Assembly (NCBI GenBank): GCA_015832175.1 | Contig: WJXW01000016.1 | Coordinates: 1,054,001-1,118,000, forward strand | Direction of reading: 5' to 3' | Length of the DNA: 64,000 nt | Source of the DNA: Paraphaeosphaeria minitans | Taxonomy: Eukaryota; Ascomycota; Dothideomycetes; Pleosporales; Didymosphaeriaceae | In this document: one piece after another, positions 34,964 through 46,683 of the stretch | Layout of the letters: the number at the start of each line of letters is the position of its first letter | Numbering within the stretch: position 1 is the first letter of the stretch | Position numbers and translations under genes: made by a program | The notes under the pieces: model-generated | Told to the model about the DNA's origin: nothing | The model's input: the letters and a program-made list of their open reading frames with translations, nothing else | The model's database searches: none

Positions 34964-35560
34964 ATGGCGAACTACACGTCCATCTCGAGCAGCGCCCAGC
35001 TCGAAGCATTGATCCACGAGAACGAATATACGCTCGTCGATTTCTGGGCCACGTGGTGAGCTTCCCAGGGGCAGGTGCTCCTCCCGCTACCCACGCAAGC
35101 CAGCGTGCCGAGCATGTGCCAACCATCGCAGGTGTCCCCCTTGCAGAGCCGTTGCGCCTTTCTTCGAGAAACTGGCAAAGGAGAACGCGACGGAGAAGAA
35201 GCTGGCGTTCGTCAAGGTCGACGTCGATGCGGCCAAGGACGTTGCGCAGCAGTACAGGATCTCCGCCATGCCCACGTTTCTGCTGTTGCGGGACGGCGTG
35301 GTGTGCAAGGCTGTGAGGGGTGCGGATGCGAAGGCGATCGCCAAGTTGGTGGCGTATGCGCGCAAGAAGGGGGACGGGGAGACGACTACGGAGGAGGAGG
35401 AGGAGGAGTTCAGTCAAGTCGAATTCGGAGGGGGCGCGGCGGGGTGAGCACTCGTGGGTCGGGACGCTTTGGAGACTCGCAGACTAATTCTGGTAGGCTC
35501 CCTTACCCGGCGCTGTTGTTTGCAGCCTTCTTGATCTGGTTCTTATTCTGGCGGAAATAG
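34964..35560 (+). CDS. Tail-anchored thioredoxin with CPPC active site
   Basis: This is a thioredoxin-fold protein, predicted to reduce or isomerise disulfides on the cytosolic face of a membrane. Three exons (34,964-35,055; 35,132-35,443; 35,497-35,560) give 155 aa. The N-terminus MANYTSISSSAQLEALI and LVDFWATW are typical of thioredoxin. Splicing in phase creates the active site WCPPCRAVAPF, followed by FVKVDVDAA, the cis-Pro loop (SAMPTFLLLRDG) and an acidic EEEEEE linker. The last exon adds a hydrophobic C-terminal segment, LPYPALLFAAFLIWFLFW, ending RRK-like (R-K). The alternative acceptor of intron 1 would give a stop, so CPPC rather than the usual CGPC seems forced. No signal peptide is present, which suggests tail anchoring. 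It lies 286 bp upstream of a co-directional flavin monooxygenase. Confidence 0.85.
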
Positions 35561-35846
35561 AGTGCGGATGGTGTCTTGGAAGAAATGCAACGAGGCGACT
35601 GCCGTTGAACACGGCAGTATTACTAAGGACTGATTCATGTCGGTGCATTCCAATGCCTAGGCGAACTTCTTCGACATCATTTGCGACTGTGCACATTCTA
35701 GCACGTGAGTGATATTGCGTTATGTGGTGCATGAATGACGATTCAATGTGATTCGTCAGACGATAAGACACGTACATTGCGAACCTACGTCTCTTAGAGC
35801 TATTGTTGCGAACGTTTCTTGGTACCACTGACACCGTCTCAGCGCC

Positions 35847-37501
35847 ATGCCCCCCAAAAGCCACATCAAATCGGTCGCGGTCGTTGGTGCTGGGGCCGCA
35901 GGTAATCACCACCACGACTTGGCCCTCGAGCATAGCTGATAGCATGTTCCAGGAGCGGCGGTGGCTGCAGCATTGAAAGCAGAGAACTATTTCGAGCGCA
36001 TCCAAGTCTTTGAACGAAGAGAAACGGCAGGTGGTACCTGGATATATGATGCTGAACCGGATCCTCTCCCCCTATGCCCGGGGAAGCTTCCTCCAGATAC
36101 CGATCCGGCTCTCGAGATTCCAGAAGCCCTGCCTCGGATCACGCCACCTGTTGACCAGAAGCGCTGGACCAAAACACCGATCTACAACTCTCTGACGTAA
36201 GTTTGGTAACGGCGCTATCTTTCGTGCAGTTGACGACTCGAAGAACCAATGTGCCGGCCATCGCGATGTCGTTTTCCGATTCGCAATTTGCATATGGACC
36301 GTTTGTACCACATCACGTTCCGCGGCAGTATGTGGAAAATTACTTCTCGATCCACAAAACCGATTCTTTCCTACAGTTAAACACCACCGTCGAAGACATC
36401 ACGAAACTGCCTCCATCGAAAGACCGGAGCTCGGAACGCTGGAAGCTTACTCTCAGGAAGCACGATGCCCTGCGCCGTGTGGACATTTGGTGGGAAGAGG
36501 AGTTCGACGCTGTCATCCTGGCGAACGGACACTACGCCGTTCCCTATGTAAGTTCCCTTCAGTCATGCAAAGCCATCTCTTAAAGCTGCATCTAAAGATT
36601 GCAGATTCCCCAAGTCATAGGTCTGGAAGAATACATAGCAAAGTACCCGGATCGCATATCTCACTCAAAGAAGTACCGCGCGCCCACCATCTACGCCGGC
36701 AAAAAGGTCCTACTCATCGGTAACTCAGCCTCCGGCCACGACCTCTCCCTCGACCTCGTGGGAGTAGCCAAAGCGCCCGTCTACCAATCACGTCGCTCCA
36801 AAGCGCGCTGGGACGGCGATGGTCCACTGTCCGGCATAGCGTGGAAGCCCGTCATCAGAGAGTACCTACCCAGCGGCCGCATCGTCTTCGAGGACGACTC
36901 GTACCTCGACGACGTGGACGCGGTGCTCTACTGCACAGGCTACCAGCCGAGCTTCCCGTTCTGGAACGCCCAAGCCAACGGCCGGCCGCTGTGGGACTAC
37001 GCGGCCAACAAGCTGGTCGGGACGTACTGGCACACCTTCTTCCAGGACCTCGGGACGCTGGCCATCGTGGGCGTGCCGCGCACGCTGACCTTCCGCAGCT
37101 TCGAGTACCAAGCCATCGCCATTGCGAGGCTTTTCGCGGGGAGGAATGCGTTGCCGCTTCCGCCGCTGGAGGAGCAGGAGCAGTGGGAGGCGGAGAGGGC
37201 GCGGCGGACGAGAGCCGAGGGGAAGAAATTCCACGATGTGCCGTGGGACGAGGGACAGACGATCGAATGGTTGGATGGGCTGTTCAGGATCGCAGGGCTG
37301 GGGACGATCAGAGGTGAGGGATTGGTGCCACCGGCGTTGAGCCCGGAGTTGATCTGGGCGGTTGAGCATTTGAGGAAGTACCCCGAGGAACCGAGTGAGC
37401 ATGAAGAGAAGGGAAGCGATGAGGTGCATGCCGCTCGTGCTGAGGGTGGCTGGGTTGTGGTTCAAAGGGAGAAGCTGCCTTTGGGAGGCGTGTTGCCATA
37501 G
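35847..37501 (+). CDS. Flavin-containing monooxygenase (FMO-like)
   Basis: This is an FAD- and NADPH-dependent monooxygenase of the FMO family that oxygenates N or S atoms of small substrates. Four exons (35,847-35,901; 35,953-36,196; 36,244-36,547; 36,605-37,501) give 499 aa. The FAD-binding GxGxxG (VVGAGAAGAAVA) is completed by splicing of the first intron. GGTWIYD and NSLTTNVPAIAMSF follow, then ILANGHY. The second dinucleotide fold is VLLIGNSASGHD (about residues 237-248), and the C-terminal part has the CTGY-x-PSFPFW motif and GVPRTLTFRSFEYQA. The FMO fingerprint preceding the NADPH site (SHSKKYR) is degenerate. Phases match at all junctions; intron 2 ends in AAG because the earlier CAG leads to a stop. 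Substrate unknown. Confidence 0.88.
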
Positions 37502-38411
37502 GAGAATCTACACGGCATCAGGACAAGCTCGCAATCGTTTCTTATCCCTGAATTTAGTACATGTTGGAGAATATAGACACACCATAAAGAAGCTGTCTTG
37601 GTGTCTCAAACCCGAGGGCTCTCACGCAGTCCTCACGGTCCGCCCCCGGTTTTCGACGTCTCAACAAGACACACGAATAACCGCTGTCGCTACCAGCATC
37701 CCGCGTCCAGTAATCACCTCACCGATTTGTACATCGTAGGAATATGAGGAAGTCGCGACGGTCGAAATCACATCACCGAGGTCGCTTTGCACCCGCTAGG
37801 TAGTCGATGACATCACCAGTGCCGAACATAGCAGACACACCTCCAACGCCATAGAACCTACAGCTATCACGCATAGCAGCTCTAGTCTACGACAATTTTC
37901 AATCTTCCCCAAGTCGCTTTTGCCCACAACCAGTCCACCGTCGCCGGAAGCACCATGCCCACACCCTGCACCCTCTGCTCCACACCCGCACCCTCCTGGT
38001 CCGCTGCCAGATCGACCAAACGCACCGGTGGCACTTTGTGTGTCCCGGTGCATGCTGGAAGTCGGTCTCGGGCGGCGTGGATGATGCTCGGGGCTTGGAA
38101 GAGGAGCATCCCCATTGCACATCTCGGCTAGCAACACTCGTATCGGCAAATCAGTTGGAACTTGCCATGGGATTGAAGGTTGTTGACATGCACGGCAATA
38201 CTAAGCCCCTGCAAGACCAATGTTTACGTCCTCAGCGCACCACAAACAATCAGTACACAACATCACAGACACCAGGAACAGTTGTGAGTTTGACGTTTGA
38301 TTCTCATTAGGAAATCTTAGGTATCGATAAAGGTATCGGAGTCAGGTGTTCCCATCATGCCAGTTCGTGAATCATACCAGCCATGGGGCCATGGCGTGCC
38401 TCGGGGGGTAT
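37502..38411. other. Intergenic region without recognised gene
   Basis: About 0.9 kb between the FMO gene and the Grg1-like gene (tail to tail). Overlapping short frames exist but none shows a family or splice logic. Confidence 0.5.
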
Positions 38412-38770
38412 CTAGTGGGTGGAGCTCTTGCCGTCGTAGTACTCGGCCTTGGTCTTGTCGGTGGCCTCGTTGGCACCGTGCTTGACCGTGCCGACGGCAC
38501 CGTCGAGCTTGTCGCCGACCGAGTTGCCGTGCTTGGCCTGCTCCTGGTTGGCCTTGCGCTGGGCCTCCTCGGTGTTGCCCGTGACCTTGTTGGCGGCCCA
38601 GTTGACGTTGTCCTTGACGGTGTTGATGGTGGACTCGACGAAGCCCCTGTGAAAGGGTGTCAGCGGTGCTGGAGCGGGGTGCGGGGTGCGGCGGGGTAGA
38701 GCAACGGGGGACGGGCGATGGGAGATGGGGGATGCACGTACTCGCCCTGAGCGTTGGTGTTGGAAGACAT
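38412..38770 (-). CDS. Small hydrophilic stress protein, Grg1/LEA-like
   Basis: This is a very hydrophilic 87-aa protein resembling the fungal glucose-repressible/clock-controlled Grg1 (ccg-1) and LEA-like group, which accumulates in starvation, stress or conidia. Two exons, 38,742-38,770 and 38,412-38,646, are joined by a GTACGT...CACAG intron of 95 bp. The protein begins MSSNTNAQGEGFVESTINTV and continues with NWAANKVTGNTEEAQRKANQ. It ends with a KLDGAVGTVKHGANEATDKTKAEYYDG segment containing the spaced G/A/K/D repeats of LEA-type helices. No signal peptide or Cys. The upstream region (38,771-38,940) is likely its promoter. Biochemical role unknown. Confidence 0.7.
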
Positions 38771-39220
38771 GTTGATTGAGTTGAGGTGGTTGTTCGGAGA
38801 AGAGTGTTTTGTAGTTTGGAAAGTGTGGTGGTCTGTTTGAGAGGCTGGAGTGCTTGTGGTGATGAGTGCAAGGAGTGGGTGGAAGAGGCGTCTTTTGTAG
38901 TGTAGGCAGTAGCTGTTGGAGCTTGGACTCTCTCGGGTGATGACGTCGGATCGACGTCAGACGTCAGGCGTCAAGATGTTGCAGAAGGAACGCCCCACCA
39001 CTCGCAACTGCTCTGGATCGTGGCGCAAGAGGCCACATTCGCATAACAAACGCCTGAATCCGCATGCGCCCGGTCGATGCATCGATTGCGAATCCCCGAT
39101 TTCGCGCTAAATCGCGCATCTCCAGAAGTCTAGATTCCTCTGACGTCATGGCCTCCTCGTCATCTGACCGTCTGGAGTCGGCCGCCCTGATGCAGACTGG
39201 TGTGCTCAAATGCCGAGCTG
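38771..39220. promoter_or_regulatory. Upstream region of Grg1-like gene
   Basis: This holds the 5' flank of the Grg1-like gene, including TGACGTC-type palindromes near 38,939-38,971 (TGATGACGTCGG, GACGTCAGACGTCAGGCGTC), which resemble CRE/ATF binding sites. Another TGACGTCA lies at 39,141-39,148. Binding is inferred. Confidence 0.45.
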
Positions 39221-39344
39221 CATCTATCTCGCTGTTGCTGTTGCTGTTGCTCATCTATCTCGCCGTTGCTGTTGCTGTTGCTCATCTATCTCGCCGTTGC
39301 TGTTGCTGTTGCTCATCTATCTCGCCGTTGCTGTTGCTGTTGCT
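39221..39344. repeat. Four tandem 31-bp repeats
   Basis: Exactly four copies (39,221, 39,252, 39,283, 39,314) of a 31-bp unit. Each has CATCTATCTCGC(C/T) followed by three GTTGCT hexamers. Degenerate GTTGCT/CTTGTTGCTGC sequence follows to about 39,395. Confidence 0.9.
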
Positions 39345-39640
39345 GCATCTACCCAGCTCTTGTTGTTGCTGCATCCCTAGCTCTTGCTGTTGCTTTCTCG
39401 CTTTCGGCCATGGCAACATTGGAATCTTTCGGCCCCGTGGCTACCCCCTTCCAGATCAATCACCCCTCCTCAGCCCCCTCAGCCCCTCTAAACAGACCTG
39501 CCTCTTCACCCCGCCACCGCTCGGCCGGCTGAACTCTATACAATCACGCCCGGACGCCATCGTTCTTCAAGCCTTGATTCCGCGTCGACCTAGGTATTCT
39601 GGTTGCCACTTGTGCACCTCATGGTCTCCATGCCCACAGG

Positions 39641-39788
39641 CTCTGCACACATACTGCACAAGGACTCTGCACACAGACTGCACAAGGACTCTGCACACAG
39701 ACTGCTCAAGGACTCTCTGCACACATACTGCACAAGGACTCTGCACACAGACTGCTCAAGGACTCTGCACACGGACTTTGCATACAGA
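39641..39788. repeat. Six tandem 24-bp repeats
   Basis: Units start at 39,641, 39,665, 39,689, 39,713 (26 bp), 39,739 and 39,763. The consensus is CTCTGCACACAGACTGC(A/T)CAAGGA; the last copy is diverged. Confidence 0.9.
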
Positions 39789-39935
39789 CTCTGCAGCTGC
39801 ATATCTCGCCTCGGCTCCTTGGCCTATCATTACATCTACACCCCGACCCGCCCAACAAAATGAACACCGAAGTGGGTATTAATAATTAAACGCTCAAAAG
39901 CCACAGGTCAAAAACAACGCACCGCAGCAACCTGC

Positions 39936-42900
39936 TCACCCCTGGGACGCGCCCATGTCCTGCAACCGCGCCAATTCCCAGTACACCCCCTTCTTGCCCA
40001 TCAGCTCGTCGTGCCGACCCCTCTCCACAATCTTTCCTTGGTCAAACACGTAAATCACGTCCGCGTTCTGGATCGTCGACAAGCGGTGCGCAATGGCGAT
40101 CGTGGTGCGGCCTTTGGAGGCGGCGTCGAGTGCGTCCTGCACCACACGTTCCGACGTGGAGTCGAGAGCCGACGTGGCTTCGTCGAGGAGCCTGATGGTT
40201 GCGTTAGCTTCGCTGAATCTTGGCCGCTTTGCGGAACAGGGGCACGTACAGGATCTTGGGGTCGCGCAAGAGAGCACGGGCAATGGCCATGCGCTGGCGC
40301 TGACCACCGGAGAGAAGAGCGCCTTTTGCACCCACGAGCGTGTTGAAACCATCGGGGAGGGACATCTAGAAATCATCAGCCCTGCTCTTGCCACGGTCAA
40401 GATTCGACTCACGATGAACTCGTAAATGTTGGCGTCCTTGCAAGCTTGCAGAATCAACTCTTCGGGGATATCGTCTTTGTCGGCGAGGATGTTATCCCTG
40501 ATCGTACCGGTGTAGAGCGTTGTTTCTTGACTGACGATTGCCACCTGTGCCCTGTACTCTTGGATGTTGTAGTCGCTTAGCTCCACGTCGTCAACCAAAA
40601 CAGATCCCGCGGTCGGGTCGTAGAATCGCTCGAGGAGCTGCATGACGGTAGACTTTCCGCTGCCACTCGCACCTACCAAAGCGATGAATTGGCCCGGATC
40701 TGCAGACAGGCTGACACCGCGCAGTACGCGATGTTCAGCGCGACCAGGGTAAGAGAACCTAACGTTTTGAAGCTCCACTTTGCCTTGAAGGCAGTCGACC
40801 TTCCTGCCTTCGGTGGACCAATTGTCGACTGCAATGGGTTAGATCTTTGCGTCAAGGTGGTAGGTCATTCGGAACTTACTCTTCGGTATACGGTTCAGGA
40901 AAGACCTGAGCAGGATGGCGGCCTCCCGTGCCTCACCCATGTCTGGCGCAAACGAAAAGATTGCGCCAGCACTCTGAGCTCCATTGATGATGGCCGAATA
41001 GACGATGAAAAACTGCAGCACGGTGTATTCCGTCTTGAGCATCAATCCTCCACCGTACCAAAAGACAAGAGCGAAAATGAACATGGACAGCCCCTGGCTC
41101 AGAGCGTACAGCAGCGACGAGATGTTCATGAACTTCAGGTTGCCCCTGCCCTGTGCAGTGAGCTTCTCGTGATATTGCTCCAACAAGTGGCTTTCCAGAG
41201 ACAAGGTGGCGACGGTGCGAATCGAGGAGGCTGCTTCGCACGCAAAAGAGGCGGAATCCGTGGACTCTTTCGTGCGCTTCTCCATACGCACGAGGGCATA
41301 GAAGCGGAAGTAGCCACATCCGATCACGAGCGGGATCGTCGAAGTGCACACGAGAGCGAGCTTCCATCCGAAACTAAGACCGACGATGATGGCAACGAGG
41401 ACACTGGCGCAAGCGGTGAGGATGGCACCTAGCGTTGAGCCACTCATGCCAGCAAGCCGGTTAGCCTCGGAGCTTAGGAAGGTGGCGAGAGATCCCGAAG
41501 TCACAGTGTCACTGTCAAAGAACTCGATGTCCTGGCGCAAGATGGCACCGAAGGCGTCCTCTCGGATACGCGAGATGAGCAAAGCGGACGACTTGGAAAG
41601 GGTAAACCCCTGGAGGAAGTACGCGAGCCAGGTGAGGATACCTAGCATTAAGAACATCCAGCACCAAAAGGAAATGCCGTGGCCACCAGTAGACGTTCCA
41701 GGCGAGAAGAACGAGTTGATCGAATTGCCCAAGAAGATGGCCTGGATGGCGGGCGCCGCACCGGCACACAGACAGAGTATAAAGCCCACGCACATCAGCC
41801 CGTGCTCGCCTCTGTTCATATGCCAACCGAACTTCATGAGGCTCCATGTGTTGTAGCTCTGAGCCTTCTCGTCTTTCTCGGCATGTACCGAAGCCCTTGT
41901 GGTTGCGGTGCGTACGAGACTAAGCTTCTCGCCTTCGACCGTGACTTCGGTGTCCTTTTCGCCCATGGGCATCTCCGAGAGGCGGTTATCGGGCTGCATC
42001 TTAGAGGTGAGTTCTTGTGCTCGAACCAGGCTCTGATAGACACCTTGCTGTCCGAGGAGGCTGTCGTGAGTACCTTGTTCGACGATCCTTCCTTTGGCCA
42101 TGACCACAATGTTATCAGCATTGCGTATCGTGGAGAGACGATGCGCAATGGCAATAGTCGTACGACCTTCGGCTGCTTTGTCGAGAGCTTCCTGCACAAC
42201 CTTCTCGGATTTCGTGTCAAGGGCCGCCGTTGCCTCGTCAAGAAGGAGGATTTTGGGATCGGAAACGACCGCACGGGCGATGGCGATACGTTGCTTTTGC
42301 CCACCTGACAAGAGGCTTCCACGCTCTCCGGCCTTGGTCTTAAATTTATCCGGCAGGTCCATGATGAAGTCGTAGGCGTTGGCCGTCTTGGCAGCTGCCT
42401 CGATAAGCTCCATCTTTTTCTCTTCGCTGGCCTGGAAGCGTTAGCTTTGGGGGCGATGAAGGCAACGGTTCACTTACAAACTCGAACTCTGTGCCCACAA
42501 GACCGTGCGCGATGCTTTCGTAGATGTCGATGCTGAAGAGCACAGGTTCTTGGCTCACAATAGCGATGTGTCGTCGAAGCCATCTGAGGTTAAGCGTGCT
42601 AATGTCCCTGCCATCGAGGAAAACTTGGCCACTCATTGGTAGATAGAATCGTTCAAGGAGACCAAATATCGTACTCTTTCCCGACCCAGAAGCACCGACA
42701 AGTGCGACCATCTTGCCAGAGTCAATCTTCAGGCTAAAGTCTTCGAGGACGGTGGTATCCTGTCGTGAAGGGTAGATGTGCTTTACGCCTTTGAATTCGA
42801 TATTTCCGACGAATACCTCGGGCTTGTCACCCTCGTCTGTCTCAGGGTCGATGGGGGACTTGCGCTCGATGGTGTTGAAGACCTTGGTGGCAGCGGCTAC

Positions 42901-44141
42901 AGCTTGGACGAACGCCTGCAGATGGGGAAGATTGTGGCCGATCGAAATACCAGCTATCATGGAGGCCATAACAACCGTCAGAATGTTCGCCACGCCCAGC
43001 TCTCCCGAGTGCAGAAAACGGTTTCCCTGCCAGAAGGCGAGAGCATATTGCAAGTTCAGCACACCCATCATCCCGGCAATCATCGAAGCAAGCCAAAATT
43101 TAGAATGGTAGTCCCACTTGGCAGCACGATCCAGGTAGGCTTTGTATTTGGCTTCGAGTCTTTTCTGGGTTCCATAGGCTGTGACGTTGCGTGCAGACGA
43201 GATGACTTCTTCTGCAAGAGTACCGGCGGTAGCATACTCATCAACGGCCTTGGTTTGGTTAGCCTTCATACGACTGCCGTTGAAGCCCATCATGATGACC
43301 AAAGCTACGGTTGCAGAAAGCATGATGAGCGTCAGTTTCCAGCTTCGAACAAACCCGACAATAAGAGCGGCGAAGAACATGGAGGTTCCGGAGATGAACA
43401 GCGAAATCTTTTGTCCCACACCATCTTGGACCAGTACCATGTCTACTTGTTTTAGCATCACTTCACTGAACAAGACACCGGACTAACTCACCAGAGCTGA
43501 TACGGGTGGTGACTTCGCCAGAACCCAAGAAATCAAAGAAGGCGATGTTTTGTCGGAAAATGGCACGCAAGTAAAGTTCGCGGATCTGCTGTGTGATGCG
43601 TTCTCCCGTGTACGAAAATCCGATCATGCCAACATAAACACAGACGAATGAACCAATGCCTAGAGTTCAAATTAGTGCTCGTCTTGACAGGTTGCGTAGC
43701 TTCGGTCTTACCGAGATAGACGAAATACAGGGTGAACGTGTTGATCTGATGGTGGAAACGTTCAGCGGCAAGTCCATCGACGGAGAAACTGGTGAAGCTC
43801 CCCGCGAAGTTGCCGTACACAAGGGTCATCAGAGGAAGGCAGGCGCCCGCTACTACCGAAGCCAAAAAGGACACGAACATGATGAGCATCTCGTGTTTTT
43901 TGGCATACCGAAACAGCGTGAAATAGCCGACTTTCTCGCTGGGCGCATCCAACTGTCTCTGCATGATGCTCTTCTCGTCTTCGCTCAACCCCGCGGCCGA
44001 ACTGGCATCTCCATCTCCCAAAGTCTTCTCGTCGACGTCGAGGAGGGTGGGATTTCCATCGACGGGCACCGGTGCCGGCACTGGAGCCGTCCCAGGCAAC
44101 GGCATGGGCGCCTTCTCCATGTCCTCGGGTCGCGGTGCCAT
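39936..44141 (-). CDS. Full-size ABC-B (MDR/P-glycoprotein-type) transporter
   Basis: This is an ATP-driven exporter of the ABCB/MDR group, with TMD-NBD-TMD-NBD layout. Seven exons (43,712-44,141; 43,492-43,659; 42,478-43,442; 40,880-42,431; 40,413-40,828; 40,250-40,365; 39,936-40,191) give 1,300 aa, the usual size. NBD1 has Walker [10 protein letters not shown] (about residue 449), signature LSGGQ (about 562) and Walker B ILLLDEA. NBD2 has Walker A (about 1,091), LSGGQ (about 1,195) and [13 protein letters not shown], which is created by the last splice. H-loops are both IAHRLSTI. A Pro-rich cytosolic N-terminus precedes the first helix. All six introns are 46-58 bp and in phase. An upstream Met at 44,225 is an alternative start. 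Lipid, toxin or pheromone export cannot be told apart. Confidence 0.93.
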
Positions 44142-45474
44142 GATGAGCTTGATGGGATGGACGCGTGACAGGCCTGAGCAGTCGTGAAAGAGGCTGAACA
44201 GCTGCAAGCTGTCGTGAATCCCCACCCGCGCGAAGGGGAGGCGAGCTGCCGGGGTGATGCACGCCCTGAGCGAGCGTTATACCGCAAAGAGAAGGCAGTG
44301 CGTTCGAGAAGGTCGCGTAGAGGGCGGCTAGTCCTAGGGCGATGCGTGGGGCGGGAACACGCAACACGTGCGGGTCGAGCTTCACTAGGTAGAAACGACG
44401 GCCGTACTGATTCCAGGGATCTGGCGCCGGGGCGTACGACTCATGGGAACGAGAGCTGCGTGCGGCTTTGGTGGGCTTTATCGAGGTCGGGAAATGCTGT
44501 TGTGGTGTTGTGCCATGTCAGAAGCTTTTGTGGGCAGCCAAATGGGGCCGACACAAAGATGTATGCAAAGGACGCAATACGGACGGTCGCATGTAAGATC
44601 CGATTGGCATCTGCCTGACGGGCACTTGATAGTGTCATCGGGGCTTACCGAGGAGGACACACACCGTCCTGGGAGGTTCGGGTGCGTAGTAGCGTGGGAG
44701 GGATGAGCTAAGGGCGATCGAATCTCCTAACGAGAGAACAGCAGAATTCAACATGCGACCATGCACCCGAACTTGATTTCTTCTAGGCTCAAATAGGAAT
44801 GTTGGTCATGTACAATGATTGGCCAGATCTGCCTATAAGCGGGCTGTCACGTGGGTACGAAGAGCGATGGGAGCTTCTTCCTCCGCATATAACGAGATCT
44901 GTCCAATTACTGTACAGGACCAACCAACCTTCCTATTTGAGCCGACAAGACATCAAATGTTCGAGATTATGCGGTACACAGTACAACGTTCTAAAAATGT
45001 ACATGGAGCCAGTGCCGGGTATACACAGTAGTTGTTGGCTCAGCGCCGGGTATAGTTGTTTGCGTTTACCTAGTTCTGATTTTCCCACCGTTCGACGCCC
45101 CGGCACCGACTTTACGGTGGATACGAGAAACGAATGCGACGCTCCAATCGGCCAATCAACCAATCATCGGTCCGGCAGATGCGGACCGTCGGAGGCCGAC
45201 ATCGGTGCCGAACAAGTTCCGAGTCTGGCAGCTATCAACCCCCGTATGAACTCCGCGTAAACATTTAATAAACATCCAGTGATGAATAGTTGTGCGCCTA
45301 CTGCAAGGCAACAACGTGAAGGAATTCCGCTGGATGCAAGGCGCGGCTGGGGCTAGATGACGACGCTCGCATCTAAACTACCACACGCGGGCACTCGACT
45401 TCGGAATGTTCACCATGAATCCATCTTAGGGCCAACGGTACGCTTGCTTCGAACGTGTTTCATTTCGCTACTTT
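44142..45474. promoter_or_regulatory. Upstream region of ABC transporter with CCAAT triplet
   Basis: These 1.33 kb have no recognised gene. They contain three CCAAT boxes at exactly 8-bp spacing (45,144, 45,152, 45,160), about 1 kb upstream of the transporter start. A 153-codon frame at 44,799-45,260 has no recognisable features. Confidence 0.45.
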
Positions 45475-46683
45475 CTACAAGTACTTCCCCATCAGTTCTT
45501 TGACCCTGTCCAAGTTGAGCGCATCCACCTTAGCACTGAAGCCGTTGGTCGTCTCCGCCATGCACACAGCATTCAGAATAGCCTCTTCCACTGCATCCGC
45601 TCCCGCCTCGAAGAGTGCGTTGATCGTCGCATCTTCAATCATGTCGATGTTCCTCTCTTTGGGTATCCATCGATCGGCATCGTTCTGTACCTCCACTTCC
45701 GCTGCTGTCGAGAAAGCCAGGAAGATGTCGCCCGAAGGGTTCGCTCCCCACCCACCCGCTCGCGAGAGGCCTACAGTGCCTCTCTTCGCAAGACGCTGCA
45801 GTTGAATCGGAGTAAGCGGCGCGTCCGTGGCCAATATAATGATGATGGAGCCGTCCTTTTTGTCCTTGTGCTCCTGGATGTTTTTGAAGAGGAGGGAAGC
45901 TTGCGACATGAGCTTCGGATTCGACGGGTCGTCGCGAGCCATACGCTCCTGCTCCTCGAAGATGAGCCGACCGATGGGCGCACCGGAAATGCGAAAGTCG
46001 CGCATGGCACCGTAGTTGGCTTGCACGAGCGCACCGACCGTGTACTTCTTCTCGCCCTCCCCGGGGACGAGCCGACTGCTCGATCCAGTTCCGCCTTTGA
46101 ACCAGTGCGCAAGCATGCCTGTTCCTCCTCCCGTGTTGCCCTCTTTTACAGCATCGCTGCTCGCCTCGTCGATACCTTTGACGATGTGTTGGGGCGTGAC
46201 AGCGAACTTGGAGACGTCGTGAAGGAAGCCGTCGAAAGTCTCTGCCACTACAGGAGTAAGGAACCAGCCCACTTTCCCTTGCGCGTCGGCATGTTCACGG
46301 ATTGCATGCTCGTAGATGCCATTGTACGCAGACCCGACACCGAAGCTGCCGGTGATGACGATGGGGGAATGCAAGAGTCCAGTCTCCTCGATCCAATGGC
46401 TGCCCGTCATCTCTCCAGAACCATTGAAGCGGAAGATGCCTGCGAAACAGGCCTTGTGGAACCAGTCTTTGCGTGGGAGGATGGTCGTAACGCCTGTGTT
46501 GATCGAATTCTCAGGTGCGTCTGGATAGGCTGGCGACGAGCGAATCGATTGCGTGGAGACGAGAACACCAGGTATGTCCGTGAGACTGTTCTTTGGGCCG
46601 GTTTGGTAGCGTCCCAAATGGACAGTGGGGAGGAGGTCGCGGACACGCTGACGAGGAGTGGAGGATGAAGCTGATTGAGACAT
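45475..46683 (-). CDS. P1-family aminopeptidase (DmpA/BapA-like)
   Basis: This is a single-exon gene of 402 aa belonging to the DmpA/BapA (MEROPS P1) Ntn-hydrolase group. These precursors cut themselves before a Ser and hydrolyse N-terminal residues of peptides or amides, including D- or beta-amino acid substrates. Visible family blocks are [57 protein letters not shown], and the cleavage site [14 protein letters not shown] with Gly278-Ser279 as the predicted scissile bond and nucleophile. GLSRAGG follows. No signal peptide is seen. It lies 0.66 kb downstream of the end of an M28 peptidase gene on the same strand. Substrate cannot be predicted. Confidence 0.87.
   Translation of the reverse strand: MSQSASSSTPRQRVRDLLPTVHLGRYQTGPKNSLTDIPGVLVSTQSIRSSPAYPDAPENSINTGVTTILPRKDWFHKACFAGIFRFNGSGEMTGSHWIEETGLLHSPIVITGSFGVGSAYNGIYEHAIREHADAQGKVGWFLTPVVAETFDGFLHDVSKFAVTPQHIVKGIDEASSDAVKEGNTGGGTGMLAHWFKGGTGSSSRLVPGEGEKKYTVGALVQANYGAMRDFRISGAPIGRLIFEEQERMARDDPSNPKLMSQASLLFKNIQEHKDKKDGSIIIILATDAPLTPIQLQRLAKRGTVGLSRAGGWGANPSGDIFLAFSTAAEVEVQNDADRWIPKERNIDMIEDATINALFEAGADAVEEAILNAVCMAETTNGFSAKVDALNLDRVKELMGKYL

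Noticed and set aside
34845..37501. Secondary-metabolite gene cluster around thioredoxin, monooxygenase, transporter and methyltransferase
   Set aside because: No polyketide synthase, NRPS, terpene synthase or other backbone gene is present, and housekeeping genes are interspersed.
44799..45260. 153-codon plus-strand frame as a gene
   Set aside because: No family, Cys/Pro/Ser-rich random-looking composition, and it overlaps the CCAAT cluster of the transporter upstream region.
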